Notes: generated from the letters alone by a model not told the origin. Shown: positions 34,266 to 43,780, counted from the first letter of the stretch. The stretch: DNA of 64,000 nt from JBDTNL01 sp039933785 (GCA_039933785.1 JBDTNL010000013.1:4665-68664), one strand, 5' to 3'. Numbers and translations: made by a program.

Positions 34266-35944
34266 TCAGTCGACCGAAGCCCTGCGTTGAGCTTCCAGCG
34301 GGCTCAGCCGCGCTGCCCGCAGAGCCGGCACCAGGCTGGCCAGCAGGGCAACAGCCGCGAGCAGCGCGGCCGCCGCGCCGAGCGTGAGCGGGTCGCCAGG
34401 CGAGACCGAGAAGAGTAGTGACCTCACCAGCGGCCGGCTCCCAGCGCTACGACCAGCCCCACGGCGACGCCGACTGCGGTCATCGCGGCGCCTTGGCTGA
34501 GGACCAGCCGCAGGAGGTCCCGGCGAGTGGCGCCGAGCGCCATGCGCGCGCCGAATTCCTGCGTTCGCTGTGCGACCGAGAACGACATCACGCCGTAGAT
34601 TCCGACGCCGGCGAGCAGCAGTGCGAGCCCTGCGAACGATCCCAAGAGAAGGAGCGGGTAGCGTCTGAGAAAGGTCGCCGGAGCCGCCGCGATGAGATCG
34701 TCCATGCTGATCGTGTCGGTGACCAGCGTACCGGCGTCGAGCGCTCGCGCGGTGGAGCGAATCGAGGATCCGAGCGACGATCCGATCAGTCCCGGAGGGC
34801 CGGCGGTGCGCACCACCATGCCGGTCGCCATCGAGGAATCCTGCGTCATCGCAAAGTAGATGACGGCCGGGGTAGGCTGTCGAGCGCCACGAGGTTCTCG
34901 TCGCCGACCACGCCGACGATTTGGAACGGTGGATGATCTGCCGAGAAGGCGAACGTGATCGCCTGGCCGACGGCGTTCTCGCCCGGGAAGATGCGCTCGG
35001 CGAGCGCGCGATTGACCACCACCACGGGCTGGGTTTCCGTGCGATCGTCGAGAGAGAACGTCCGTCCCGAGACGCGCGGAATGCCCATCACCTCGAAGTA
35101 CTCGCGACTCACCGTACGGAGCTCCGCGCTGGGGTCGTCGGCGCCCGCCGGTTCCCGGCCGACGATGCTCGGGCTGCCGGTGTTGCCCGAGCCGAGCATC
35201 GGCAGCCGGTCGACGAAGGCGACGCCACGAACTCCAGGCAGGGCTCGAGTGCCTTCGGCGAGTCGGTCGAAGAACACCCCGCGGGTGGCCGCGTCCTGAT
35301 ACTTGGAGTCGGTTGCAGTCACCCGCACGGTCAGGATGCGGTCACTGCGAAAGCCCGGATCGACGTCGAGCAGCCTTTTTGCGCTGCGCGCCAGCAAGCC
35401 GGCGCCCGCGATCGTCCTGCCGCCGCTGCCGAGCTCGGCCGACAGCGAGGCCTTCGCCGCCCGCATCGCCGGTGCGATTCCGCAGAGGAGCGCGGTCGCC
35501 AGCGAACAGGCGAAGGCGAAGGCGAGCACGCCGCGGTCGACGTGTAGGTTCCTGAGGTAGGGCATGCCTTGCAGGAGGCGATTGGGGATGCCGGCCACCA
35601 GCACACGGACGGACACGACGGCGAAGGCGACACCGGCGATGCCGCCGAGGCTCGCCAGAAGCAGGCTCTCGGTCAGCAACTGGGCGACTAACTGAGCTCG
35701 GCTTGCGCCGCGCGCCGCGCGCACACCAACCTCCCGGCGGCGGGCCGTGCCGCGGGCGAGTAGCATGGCGGCCGACGGCATCCTCCGTTTCGGCGAAGGA
35801 GCGCCCGAGCTCGGGTTCGACGCCAAGGACGGTGCCGATTCCCAAGCCTAGGGTCAGCACCGCGAGGATCGTGAAGGTGCGCTGCTTGCCCAGCGAACGC
35901 GCGGCGAGACTGAGGTCTGGCACGACCTGCTCGAATCGTTCCAT
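34266..35944 (-). pseudogene. Decayed ABC permease (acidobacterial duplicated orphan permease type)
   Basis: Pieces of one FtsX/MacB-type permease lie in order but in changing frames. The start (MERFEQVVPDLSLAARSLGKQRTFTILAVLTLGLGIG) jumps straight to TVLGVEPELGRSFAETED, losing most of the first periplasmic region. Near 35770 the frame changes to MLLARGTARRREVGVRAARG; another deletion precedes LDVDPGFRSDRILTVRV. Frame changes near 34865 (RP|AVIYFAMTQDSS) and near 34432 (LGAG|PLVRSLLFSVSPGDP) complete the damage; the true C-terminus (LVPALRAARLSPLEAQ) ends at 34266. At least three frameshifts and several in-frame-sized losses rule out sequencing error as the only cause. No ATPase partner is adjacent. 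Confidence 0.88.
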
Positions 35945-36013
35945 GGCCCGTTCCCCAGGCGCACCGGCGCCGTCCAAGGTCCTCTTGGCTGTACTTGAGC
36001 GGGAGGAAAAAGG

Positions 36014-37975
36014 TTAGTGAATCGGGACGACTGGTGCTGCTGGGTCGACGGCCCGGGGCCGGAACTGCATCACCACCAGAGTCTGGTCGTCTTCTGCCGG
36101 CTGCTCGCCGCAATGCAGTGCCACGGCGCGCAGCAGCCGATCGCGGGTGTCCTCGGCGCTCTGCGCGCCGGCAATCGCCGGCGCGACGCTCTCGTAGCCG
36201 AAGGGCTCGGCTTCCTGGTCGGTCGCCTCGATGAGGCCGTCCGAGAGCCAGACCGCGATGTCGCCGGGCTCGAGCTGGCGCTCGCTCCGGCCGTACGCGC
36301 CTCCGATGCCTCCGAGGGGCGATCCGGGAAGGGCAATTTCCTCGCAGTTGCCGCCCCGCAGTAGATAGGTCGGCGGGTGGCCGGCGTTGATCAGCTCTAG
36401 CCGCCCGCTCTCCGGATCGAGCAGCGCGAGTGTCGCGGTGACGAAGGCTCGACCCTCGCCGCTCGACCGCACCAGGCGGTCGAGGCGGCGGAGGATTTCC
36501 TCCGGATCGCGACCCTGCTCGATGAGAATCTGCAGGCCGGCCTTGAGCATGGCCATGCGCAATCCGGCCGACAACCCATGCCCTGAAACGTCTGCGATGA
36601 CCACGGCCAAACGGCCGTCGGCCATGCGCAACACGTCGAAATAGTCGCCGCCGATCGCCGCGCTGGGCGAGAAGTGGGTCGAGAATTCGACGCCTGCTCC
36701 GGGGCCCGCGCTTTTTGCGGGGTCGCTCGGCAGGAGGCTCTTTTGCACCCGGCGGGCAATCTCGAGCTCCTTCTCGATCGCCTCCTTTTGCGCCTGCGTC
36801 GCCACTAGCCCCTGGAGATGCTGTGCCATCTGGTTGAAGTCGCGCTGCAAGTCGCCCAGCTGGTCCTTGCGCTTCACCGGAATGCGGGTCGAGAAGTCGC
36901 CCGCGGCGACCGCCGAGGTGGCGTGAGACAGGTGGTTCACGGCCCGGCTCAGGCCGAAGATCATGTAGAGCGCCATGGCGACGGCGACGGCGTAGATGTC
37001 GAAAAGGAGGAACGCCAGTCCGATCAGCGCCGCCCAGATCGCGGTCCGGACTTCGGCGTTGCCGGCGAACAGCAGCTCTTTCAAGGCATGCGGCGAGGCG
37101 CGGAGAGCAGCCGTGCGGGACTGTGCGGGCGTCGATCCATCGGCCAGATGGCGCGTCGGCGCCGAAAGATCGCCCCAGTTGAGGAGCGGACGCTTGGAGA
37201 CGCTGTCGCCCTTCTTCCAACCGTAGAACGCCTCGGCCCCGAGGTCGGCGCCACCGGCGTGGAGTGTCTTGAGGTCGTAGGTGCGCGTGCCGACCGTGAG
37301 TTGCACGCCCTTGGACTTGGCGGAGCTCAAGGTGACGAATTCGAGCCACACTCCAGCGCGGTTGCGCACCGCGACAGAGGCGTCGGTCGAGGTCAACGCC
37401 AGCACCCCCGACTGGGCGTCGCCGGCGAGCGCCGCGAAGGCTAGCGAGCCGTCCGCGGCCTCGAGGAGCGGTGGAAGCTCGCCCTCGGCGTGGGGTTCGC
37501 CGAGCCAGGCGGGCCAGGTCTCGGGGGCCCGGACATCGCCGACGATCTTGCGGCCGGCGCGGTACGTGGTGAAACTGAACTCGCCGCCCGGGCCGGGGCG
37601 AATCGCCGAGGCCGAGGCGGAGATCCTGGCCTCGGCCGCCGTCCGCAGCTCACCCTCGAGCTCGTTCACCGCCGCGCGGTAGCGGCTGCCCATGAAGAAC
37701 CCAGACACCACGATCATGATGACCAGGAGTAGTAACGCAACCAGCGGGATCGGGAGCACCCCGATGAGGAAATAAGAAAAGGCGAGCCGACGCCCGACCC
37801 GCCAGAGGAAGCGCCGTACGGCGCGTACGACCAGCCAGCCCACGGCCAGGACGACGCCGGCCGCCACCAGCGCCGTGGCCCAGGCGCTGAGATATGGAAT
37901 CCCAGCCCCCGCCAGGATGGCGAGGCAGACAAACGCCGCCAGGGCGGCGACAGCGACGATCAGCTTTCGTTTCAC
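36014..37975 (-). CDS. Membrane PP2C/SpoIIE-type protein phosphatase with HAMP domain
   Basis: 653 residues from a GTG at 37975 (VKRKLIVAVAALAAF). An upstream GTG at 38035 is open but its codons are not GC3-rich like the rest. Three membrane segments in the first 110 residues, an extracytoplasmic sensing part, a further membrane helix (about 325-350), then HAMP (AVNHLSHATSAVAAGDFSTRIPVKRKDQLGDLQRDFNQMAQ) and a helical linker ending in RRVQKSLLPSD. The SpoIIE phosphatase core shows the metal aspartates: GGDYFDVLRM, VIADVSGHGLSAG, and LSDGLIEATD. It probably dephosphorylates an anti-sigma antagonist in a partner-switching pathway; no such genes are adjacent. Confidence 0.9.
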   Translation of the reverse strand: MKRKLIVAVAALAAFVCLAILAGAGIPYLSAWATALVAAGVVLAVGWLVVRAVRRFLWRVGRRLAFSYFLIGVLPIPLVALLLLVIMIVVSGFFMGSRYRAAVNELEGELRTAAEARISASASAIRPGPGGEFSFTTYRAGRKIVGDVRAPETWPAWLGEPHAEGELPPLLEAADGSLAFAALAGDAQSGVLALTSTDASVAVRNRAGVWLEFVTLSSAKSKGVQLTVGTRTYDLKTLHAGGADLGAEAFYGWKKGDSVSKRPLLNWGDLSAPTRHLADGSTPAQSRTAALRASPHALKELLFAGNAEVRTAIWAALIGLAFLLFDIYAVAVAMALYMIFGLSRAVNHLSHATSAVAAGDFSTRIPVKRKDQLGDLQRDFNQMAQHLQGLVATQAQKEAIEKELEIARRVQKSLLPSDPAKSAGPGAGVEFSTHFSPSAAIGGDYFDVLRMADGRLAVVIADVSGHGLSAGLRMAMLKAGLQILIEQGRDPEEILRRLDRLVRSSGEGRAFVTATLALLDPESGRLELINAGHPPTYLLRGGNCEEIALPGSPLGGIGGAYGRSERQLEPGDIAVWLSDGLIEATDQEAEPFGYESVAPAIAGAQSAEDTRDRLLRAVALHCGEQPAEDDQTLVVMQFRPRAVDPAAPVVPIH

Positions 37976-38108
37976 TAGATGCGCAGTTTCGGCCCGGAGA
38001 GAATACGCATCCGGCGCCCCGTAAGTTCCGGTCACGGTAACAGCTTCGCCCGGCCGTTCCTACCGTCTTTGCTAGACTCGCGAACGAACGATCGAGAGGA
38101 GTCACCAC

Positions 38109-38537
38109 GTGTCCAGAATTCCGCGCGACTGGGAGTACCTGAAGACCGGCTTCAATGCCGAGGCGGCGAGCGCCGCCCGCTTTCGCGCCTACGCGGCCCG
38201 CGCCCAGCGTGACGGGCAGCCCAATCTGGCCAAGCACTGGCTGGACCTCGCGGTCGACAAGGATCAGCTCGCGATGCGCCAATTGGACGCCGCCGAGGCC
38301 GAGCGCGGCAGCCTCACCGACCTGGTCGCGGCGATCGCCGAGGAGCAGTACGAGAATGACGTGATGTACGCCAAGCTGATCGCGAGCTCCGGCGCCGAGG
38401 CCGCGGACGTGTTCAAGGACGTGGTCGTCGAGCAGCGCCGCCACCTCGAGCGCATGGAATCGCTCCGTGAAGGCCTCACAGCGAGCCGCGGCGACGCTCC
38501 CGCCGAGCTCGCGAAACCTGCGGTTTCGCGGGTCTGA
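38109..38537 (+). CDS. Ferritin-like/rubrerythrin-like helical protein
   Basis: 142 residues, GTG start with GAGGAG nine bases upstream. An all-helical bundle with rubrerythrin-style repeats: FNAEAASAARFRAYAARAQRDGQPNLAKHWLDLAVDKDQLA and AIAEEQYENDVMYAKLI, with DVVVEQRRHLERMESL at the end. Possible iron ligands are E in NAEAAS, E in AEEQYEND and E/H in VEQRRHLE. An iron-binding or electron-transfer role is likely but not shown; no rubredoxin-type cysteines are present. It is divergent from the phosphatase gene and precedes nuoB by 68 bases. Confidence 0.65.
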   Translation: MSRIPRDWEYLKTGFNAEAASAARFRAYAARAQRDGQPNLAKHWLDLAVDKDQLAMRQLDAAEAERGSLTDLVAAIAEEQYENDVMYAKLIASSGAEAADVFKDVVVEQRRHLERMESLREGLTASRGDAPAELAKPAVSRV

Positions 38538-38605
38538 AACGATAGACTTGAGTCGACCCGGCGGCCCGCATTTCGGGTGACACGCCGCGGGTTCCCGGAG
38601 GAAGC

Positions 38606-39157
38606 ATGAGCGACAACATGGTCGGTGAATCCTGGCTCACCACCAAGATCGATGCCCTCGCGGAGTGGGGCCAGAGGAACTCCTTCTGGCCCTTGCCGTT
38701 CGGCACCGCCTGCTGCGCCATCGAGTTCATGGCGGTGGTGGGGGCGCACTACGACATTTCCCGCATGGGCTATGAGGTACCGCGTTTTTCGCCGCGGCAG
38801 AGCGATTTGATGATCGTCGCCGGCACCATCACCGACAAGATGGGCCCGGTCTTGAAGAGGATCTACGACCAGATGCCCGAGCCTCGCTGGGTGGTGTCGA
38901 TGGGCGCTTGCGCCTGTTCGGGCGGTTTCTATCGCGCGTACCACGTCATGCAGGGCATCGACGAGATCATCCCCGTTGACGTCTACGTGCCGGGCTGCCC
39001 GCCGACGCCCGAGGGGCTGATGTACGGCATCCTGCAGCTGCGCGAGAAAATCTTCCGCGAACGGCAAAAGACGTCGGCGAAGGCGCAAGCGAGCGCAGCG
39101 AACCCGGTGACGGACAAGGAGATCGCGAGTGTTGCTGGAAGCGCCGCCTCAGTCTGA
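38606..39157 (+). CDS. nuoB: NADH-quinone oxidoreductase subunit B
   Basis: 183 residues, ATG with GGAGGA upstream. N2 [4Fe-4S] cysteines are present: the CC pair in GTACCAIEFM, one in GACACSGG and one in PVDVYVPGCPPTPEGL. Other NuoB landmarks: GYEVPRFSPRQSDLMIVAGT and PEPRWVVSMGACA. NuoB carries the terminal cluster N2 that passes electrons to quinone. The last 29 bases overlap the start of nuoCD. A charged C-terminal tail of about 25 residues is extra. Confidence 0.95.
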   Translation: MSDNMVGESWLTTKIDALAEWGQRNSFWPLPFGTACCAIEFMAVVGAHYDISRMGYEVPRFSPRQSDLMIVAGTITDKMGPVLKRIYDQMPEPRWVVSMGACACSGGFYRAYHVMQGIDEIIPVDVYVPGCPPTPEGLMYGILQLREKIFRERQKTSAKAQASAANPVTDKEIASVAGSAASV

Positions 39158-40841
39158 CCTGCTGGGCCGCCTCTCGGGCGCCTTTCCCGCCGGCAGCATC
39201 CAGCCGCAGGAGGGCTACGACCAGCCGACCTGGATCGTCGATCGTGCCGTGCTGCCCGCGTTGGCGCGTGAGCTGCACGACAATCCGGCGACCCGGTTCG
39301 ACCTGCTGCTCGACATTTGCGGCGTCGACTATCCCGATCGCGAGCAGCGCTTCGAGGCGGTGTATCACCTGTATTCGGTAGCCCGCGCCGAGCGCTTGCG
39401 GCTCAAGGTCCTGGTCAGCGAGAGCGATCCGGTGATTCCGTCTCTGGTGCCGGTGTACCAAGGCGCCAACTGGTTCGAGCGTGAGGCGTTCGACATGTTC
39501 GGGATGCGCTTCGAGGGGCATCCGCACCTGCGGCGGATCCTCACCCACGAAGCGTTCGTGGGGCACCCGCTGCGCAAGGACTACGATCCCGCACGGCGCT
39601 GGATCCTGTCGGAGGATCAGATCTACAAGCCGGTCCTGCAGACCCGTCTCCCGGAGACCGGTGGCGAGGACATGTTCGAGCGCATGCGGATCAACCTCGG
39701 ACCGTCGCACCCGGCGATGCACGGCACGTTCCGGCTGATCGCGGACCTCGACGGCGAGACCATCGTGGCGAGCGACCTCGAGATCGGCTATCTGCACCGC
39801 TGCTTCGAGAAGATGGCGGAGACCCATAGTTACCAACAGGTCATCCCCTACACCGATCGGCTGAACTACTGCTCCTCGTTCATCAACAACGTGGCGTATT
39901 GCCGCACGGTGGAGTCGATGCTGGGCGTGGAAGTACCGCCCAAGGCGGTCTGGGCGCGGACGATCCTCTCCGAGTTCTCGCGCATCATGGACCACTGCGT
40001 GTGCAACGGTACGACCCTGGTCGACGCCGGCGCGCTCACCAACTTCTGGTACGCCTTCACGGTGCGCGAAGAGATTTACGGCCTGCTCGAGGCCTGCTCG
40101 GGCGCCCGTCTCACCGTGGCCTACGGTCGTATCGGCGGTCTTGCGAACGAACTCCCGCCGGACTTCATGCAGCGCTGCCGCAAGCTGCTCGAGATCATTC
40201 CGCCGTTCATCACCGATATCGAGAAGCTGGTGCTCAAGAACCGCATCTGGATGGAACGCTCGATTGGAGTCGCGGCGATCTCCGGAGAAGAGGCTTTGAA
40301 TTGGGGCTGGACCGGCCCGTGCCTTCGTGCGAGCGGTGTCGCCTACGACGTGCGCCGGGCGCATCCGTACGATTTGTACGACACTGTCGAGTGGGAAGTC
40401 CCGGTGCTCACTGGCGGCGACGTCTACGACCGGCTCGCCATCCGCCAGCTCGAGATTTGGGAGTCGTTGAAGATCATCCGTCAGCTGCTCGATCGCGGCA
40501 TGCCCGAGGGCGGCTACATCGTGGACGATCCGCACGTCGCGCTGCCGAGCAAGGAAGCCTGCTACAACCAGATGGAATCCATGATCTACCACTTCAAATT
40601 GATCATGGACGGCATCAAGGTGCCGGCCGGCGAGCGCTACTTGATGACCGAGGGCGCCAACGGCGAGCTCGGCTTCTACATCGTGAGCGACGGCAGCGCG
40701 AAACCCTATCGGGTGAAGGTCCGGCCGCCGTGCTTCGCGATCTTCCAGGCTTTCACTCGCCTGATCACCGGCGGCTCGATCTCGGATTCGATCGTCTCCC
40801 TCGGGGGCCTGAACGTCATTGCAGGAGAGTGCGACCGATGA
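39129..40841 (+). CDS. nuoCD: NADH-quinone oxidoreductase fused subunits C and D
   Basis: 570 residues, GTG start with AAGGAG upstream. The NuoC part (about 1-170) has YPDREQRFEAVYHLYS and NWFEREAFDMFGMRFEGHPHLRRILTHEAFVGHPLRKDY. The NuoD part starts at NLGPSHPAMHGTFRLIADLDGE and contains GYLHRCFEKMAE, YTDRLNYCSS and the C-terminal GSISDSIVSLGGLNVIAGECDR. NuoCD fusion is known in enterobacteria and several other groups. NuoD forms part of the quinone pocket together with NuoB. Overlaps nuoB by 29 bases and nuoI by four (ATGA). Confidence 0.96.
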   Translation: MLLEAPPQSDLLGRLSGAFPAGSIQPQEGYDQPTWIVDRAVLPALARELHDNPATRFDLLLDICGVDYPDREQRFEAVYHLYSVARAERLRLKVLVSESDPVIPSLVPVYQGANWFEREAFDMFGMRFEGHPHLRRILTHEAFVGHPLRKDYDPARRWILSEDQIYKPVLQTRLPETGGEDMFERMRINLGPSHPAMHGTFRLIADLDGETIVASDLEIGYLHRCFEKMAETHSYQQVIPYTDRLNYCSSFINNVAYCRTVESMLGVEVPPKAVWARTILSEFSRIMDHCVCNGTTLVDAGALTNFWYAFTVREEIYGLLEACSGARLTVAYGRIGGLANELPPDFMQRCRKLLEIIPPFITDIEKLVLKNRIWMERSIGVAAISGEEALNWGWTGPCLRASGVAYDVRRAHPYDLYDTVEWEVPVLTGGDVYDRLAIRQLEIWESLKIIRQLLDRGMPEGGYIVDDPHVALPSKEACYNQMESMIYHFKLIMDGIKVPAGERYLMTEGANGELGFYIVSDGSAKPYRVKVRPPCFAIFQAFTRLITGGSISDSIVSLGGLNVIAGECDR

Positions 40842-41464
40842 GCACGATCGCGATCCCGAAGGAAATCAAGCCGCGCAAGATGTCGTTGGCGGAGCGGCTG
40901 TGTCTGCCGCTCCTCACCGGCCTGGGCGTGACCTTCAAGCACCTGCTGCGCAATCTCTTCAATCCCAAGTCGCGCTACACCATTCAGTACCCGGAAGAGC
41001 GCCGTGACTACAGCCATCGTTTTCGCGGGCACCACATCCTGACCACGCGCCCGGACGGCTCGGTACGCTGCGTCGCCTGCTTCCTTTGCGCCACCAACTG
41101 CCCGGCGGAGTGCATCCACATCGAAGCCGGCGAGTCCTCGGACGTGAACGTCGAGAAGTATCCGGTGGTGTACGAGATCGACATGCTGCGTTGCGTGTTC
41201 TGCGGCTACTGTGTCGACGCCTGCCCGGAAGATGCCATCATCATGTCCAACAACTACGACATGGCCTACTTCAACCGCGAGCAGTCGATCGCCGGTAAGG
41301 CCGATCTCGTGAAGCCCTTCACCTTCGACGAGGACCGTCTGGGCTACCGGCCGCAGTTCCCCGAAGAAGACCGTATGCGCGGTGAAATGCGCACCGCGGC
41401 TTTCGACCTGGTGAGCGCCGCCAAGAAGGCCGGCGCGGTCGCGGCGGCTCCCAAGCCCAACTAG
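40838..41464 (+). CDS. nuoI: NADH-quinone oxidoreductase subunit I
   Basis: 208 residues from the ATG at 40838, overlapping the nuoCD stop. Two ferredoxin motifs bind clusters N6a and N6b: CVACFLCATNCPAECI and CVFCGYCVDACPEDAI. The flanks RYTIQYPEERRDYSHRFRGHHIL and NNYDMAYFNREQSI are typical NuoI. It relays electrons inside the peripheral arm. No other complex I subunit follows; the next gene is a polysaccharide pyruvyl transferase fusion only seven bases away. Confidence 0.96.
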   Translation: MSTIAIPKEIKPRKMSLAERLCLPLLTGLGVTFKHLLRNLFNPKSRYTIQYPEERRDYSHRFRGHHILTTRPDGSVRCVACFLCATNCPAECIHIEAGESSDVNVEKYPVVYEIDMLRCVFCGYCVDACPEDAIIMSNNYDMAYFNREQSIAGKADLVKPFTFDEDRLGYRPQFPEEDRMRGEMRTAAFDLVSAAKKAGAVAAAPKPN

Positions 41465-41471
41465 GCGGTTC

Positions 41472-43742
41472 TTGCCATCCACTCAGTTACTGCTCGACGG
41501 ACCTGGCACGCTCGGCGCGAGCGAGCGCAGGAGCCGGTCGCCGCGCTGGCTTCTGGTGGGCGATCTTGGCGGCCCCGCTGAGTTCCACGTCGGCGACGAG
41601 GCGATGTTCGAGGCCAACCTCGATGCCTTGCGAATGCTCTCGCCGGGAGCGGCGGTGGTGGCCTACTCGAGCGCTCCGGAGTGGACCCGGCGGCGGTATG
41701 CCGTCGAGGCCATAGCCCCGCCGTCGCCGATCGACAGACCGCCGGAAGCCAGCTGGGATGTCGACCGCGACCTGCGCGAGCGCACCAACTGGCTGATCGG
41801 GGACTCGTGGGTGAGAGCCGTCGAGTCCGCCGATGCGGTCCTGATCTCGGGTGGTGGCAACCTCTGCTCGACCTGGCCGCACAAGATCGCCGAGCGCGCG
41901 GGTCTAATCCATTGCGGGCGCGATCTTGGCAAGCCGGTGATCGTCGTCGGTCAAACGCTCGGCCCCCAGCTCTCCGAACGCGAACGTGACTTCCTCGGTG
42001 CGGCGCTAGTCCGCGTCGACCTGCTGGGCGTGCGCGAATTGCCGTCGTGCGAGTTGGCGCTTGGGATGGGGGTCTCGCAGGATCGTCTCCGTCTGCAGTT
42101 CGACGATGCGTTCTTCCTCGCCGGCGCCGACGGCGGTGCTTGGCGCGAGCCGCTGGCCGATCTCGACAGGCCTTGGATTCTGGTCACAGTGGATGCCTCG
42201 TGGGGCAGTTCGCAGAATCGCCTACGTCTGACGGGTCTCGCTACCCAGCTGGCGGGCGTGGCGTCTGCGCTCGACGGCGAGCTGGTATTCGTGCCGCACG
42301 TGGGCGGCGAGTCGGTGCCCGAGGGACAGGCCGATCTGACGGTGGGCAGAAAACTGTCCGCGCTGCTCGGTGGCCGGCTGACGCTTCTCGGCGTGGGCAC
42401 CCCCGCGGAGGTTCGCGGTCTTGTCGGCGAGGCCGCGTTGGTGATCTCGACTCGCTACCATCCCTTGGTTTTCGCGGTCGCCAGCGGCGTGCCGGCGATC
42501 GGTATTCACGCCGACGAGTACACTCGCGTCAAGCTGCAAGGCGCGATGACGCACGCCGGCCAGATCCGTTGGACGGTAATGGCGGACGCCGCGGCGCAGG
42601 GCCAGCTTCTGCCGATGGCGCTCGAGTTGTGGCAACTTCGCGAAGCGGTCTCCGCAGCGAGCAGAAGCGTTTCGCGCGACGCCTTGAGGGAAGCGCAGGC
42701 GCGCTGGAAGGAAATCGGAGACCTGTTGGGGATCGAGTCGGCAGATTCCCCCGAGAGCCGGTCCACACCGGAAGTCTTGAAACCGTCACAGCCTGGAGCC
42801 GGAACCATGTCGAGGATGTTGAGCGAGGATGAGTGGCAGGAATACGAGGAGAAGGGCTACCTGCGCTTGGGGCGAGTGCTCGACGATGCGGCGCTGGCGG
42901 CCCTGCAGCGACGGATCGACGAAATCATGCTCGGGCGGGTGACGTATCCTCAGCTGCAGTTCCAGATGGACACGGGAGGGGCCTACGAAGAGCTGCCTGA
43001 TCCGGTGAACGGATTGATCACCTCGACCCTTGCGTATCGCAAGGTCCAGGGACTCGAGGCCGACCCGCTTTTCCTCGCCCTGTTGCGGCAAGAGCTGTTC
43101 CGCGAGATCTGCGCTCGTCACTACGGTGCGCACGCGGCAGTCTCGATCTTCAGGGCGATGATGATGAACAAGCCGGCGAATCAGGGAACGTATCTGCCGT
43201 GGCATCAGGATGCGGGCGATGTATGGAAGCTCGACCGTGACCCGGAAGTGACGCTCTGGGTCGCGCTCGACCCGGCGACCAAGGCGAACGGCTGCGTGCA
43301 GGTGGTCCCGGGGACCCACCGGCTCGGCCTGTTGAGCAAGAACGGCAGCACCATCAGCGACGAGAATGTGGCGCGACACTGCCCGGATAGCGCCGTCGAA
43401 TACCTGGAGATCGGAGCCGGAGAAGGACTGCTCCTGCACAACTGGCTCTTGCACAGGAGCGACGTGAACCGAACCGACCGGCCGCGGCGCGCCTTCACCG
43501 CCTGCTACATGGACGGCCGTACGCTCAACACGCTGACCGGGACGCGCTTCCCGATCATCTTCGGCGAGTACGAGGATGTCGAGGACGCAATGCTCTTCGT
43601 ACGCGCCATGAACGAGGACAATCGAAATCTGCGCCAGACGGCGGAGGAGGCAACCCGCTACGCCAAGTCGTTGGAGGAAGCCGTCCTCCACATGCGATCG
43701 AATAGCCTCCGCGCGCGAGTGCGTCGCCTGCTCGGCGGTTGA
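41472..43742 (+). CDS. Polysaccharide pyruvyl transferase fused to PhyH-type dioxygenase
   Basis: 756 residues in one open frame from a TTG at 41472 (start uncertain). Residues about 24-395 match polysaccharide pyruvyl transferases (CsaB/WcaK type): LLVGDLGGPAEFHVGDEAMFEANLDAL, AVLISGGGNLCSTWPHK, KPVIVVGQTLGPQLS, and VISTRYHPLVFAVASGVPAIGIHADEYTRVKLQG. After a polar linker, residues about 440-756 match phytanoyl-CoA dioxygenases: H578-x-D580 in LPWHQDAGDVW, H661 in WLLHRSDVN and Arg in RTDRPRRAF, the Fe(II)/2-oxoglutarate set. The combined enzyme may add a pyruvate ketal to a glycan and hydroxylate the same or a nearby molecule. An ATG at 42807 could allow the PhyH part to be made separately. 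Confidence 0.88.
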   Translation: MPSTQLLLDGPGTLGASERRSRSPRWLLVGDLGGPAEFHVGDEAMFEANLDALRMLSPGAAVVAYSSAPEWTRRRYAVEAIAPPSPIDRPPEASWDVDRDLRERTNWLIGDSWVRAVESADAVLISGGGNLCSTWPHKIAERAGLIHCGRDLGKPVIVVGQTLGPQLSERERDFLGAALVRVDLLGVRELPSCELALGMGVSQDRLRLQFDDAFFLAGADGGAWREPLADLDRPWILVTVDASWGSSQNRLRLTGLATQLAGVASALDGELVFVPHVGGESVPEGQADLTVGRKLSALLGGRLTLLGVGTPAEVRGLVGEAALVISTRYHPLVFAVASGVPAIGIHADEYTRVKLQGAMTHAGQIRWTVMADAAAQGQLLPMALELWQLREAVSAASRSVSRDALREAQARWKEIGDLLGIESADSPESRSTPEVLKPSQPGAGTMSRMLSEDEWQEYEEKGYLRLGRVLDDAALAALQRRIDEIMLGRVTYPQLQFQMDTGGAYEELPDPVNGLITSTLAYRKVQGLEADPLFLALLRQELFREICARHYGAHAAVSIFRAMMMNKPANQGTYLPWHQDAGDVWKLDRDPEVTLWVALDPATKANGCVQVVPGTHRLGLLSKNGSTISDENVARHCPDSAVEYLEIGAGEGLLLHNWLLHRSDVNRTDRPRRAFTACYMDGRTLNTLTGTRFPIIFGEYEDVEDAMLFVRAMNEDNRNLRQTAEEATRYAKSLEEAVLHMRSNSLRARVRRLLGG

Positions 43743-43751
43743 ACGCCAGCC

Positions 43752-43780
43752 GAAACCTTTTGGGCCTCTAACTCGTTGTA
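43752..43780 (+). promoter_or_regulatory. ECF-sigma-type promoter of the DUF4097 gene
   Basis: GAAACC (43752-43757), exactly 16 bases, then CGTTGTA (43774-43780). This matches the general ECF pattern of a GAAC-like -35 and a CGT-containing -10 at 16-base spacing. Transcription would start near 43786, just before the AGGAGG at 43787 that serves the ATG at 43799. No ECF sigma gene is in the window. Confidence 0.5.

Noticed and set aside
34266..35944. Two or three independent small permease genes
   Set aside because: The pieces are consecutive parts of one family in the right order, with no membrane-complete unit among them; decay of one gene explains them better.
38967..40592. A 541-codon minus-strand frame opposite nuoCD, and a similar one opposite korA (45553-47166)
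   Set aside because: Both are GC shadows of strongly conserved plus-strand genes.
41472..43742. Pyruvyl transferase and PhyH as two genes
   Set aside because: No stop occurs between them and the frame is shared. The ATG at 42807 may allow internal initiation but does not remove the fusion.
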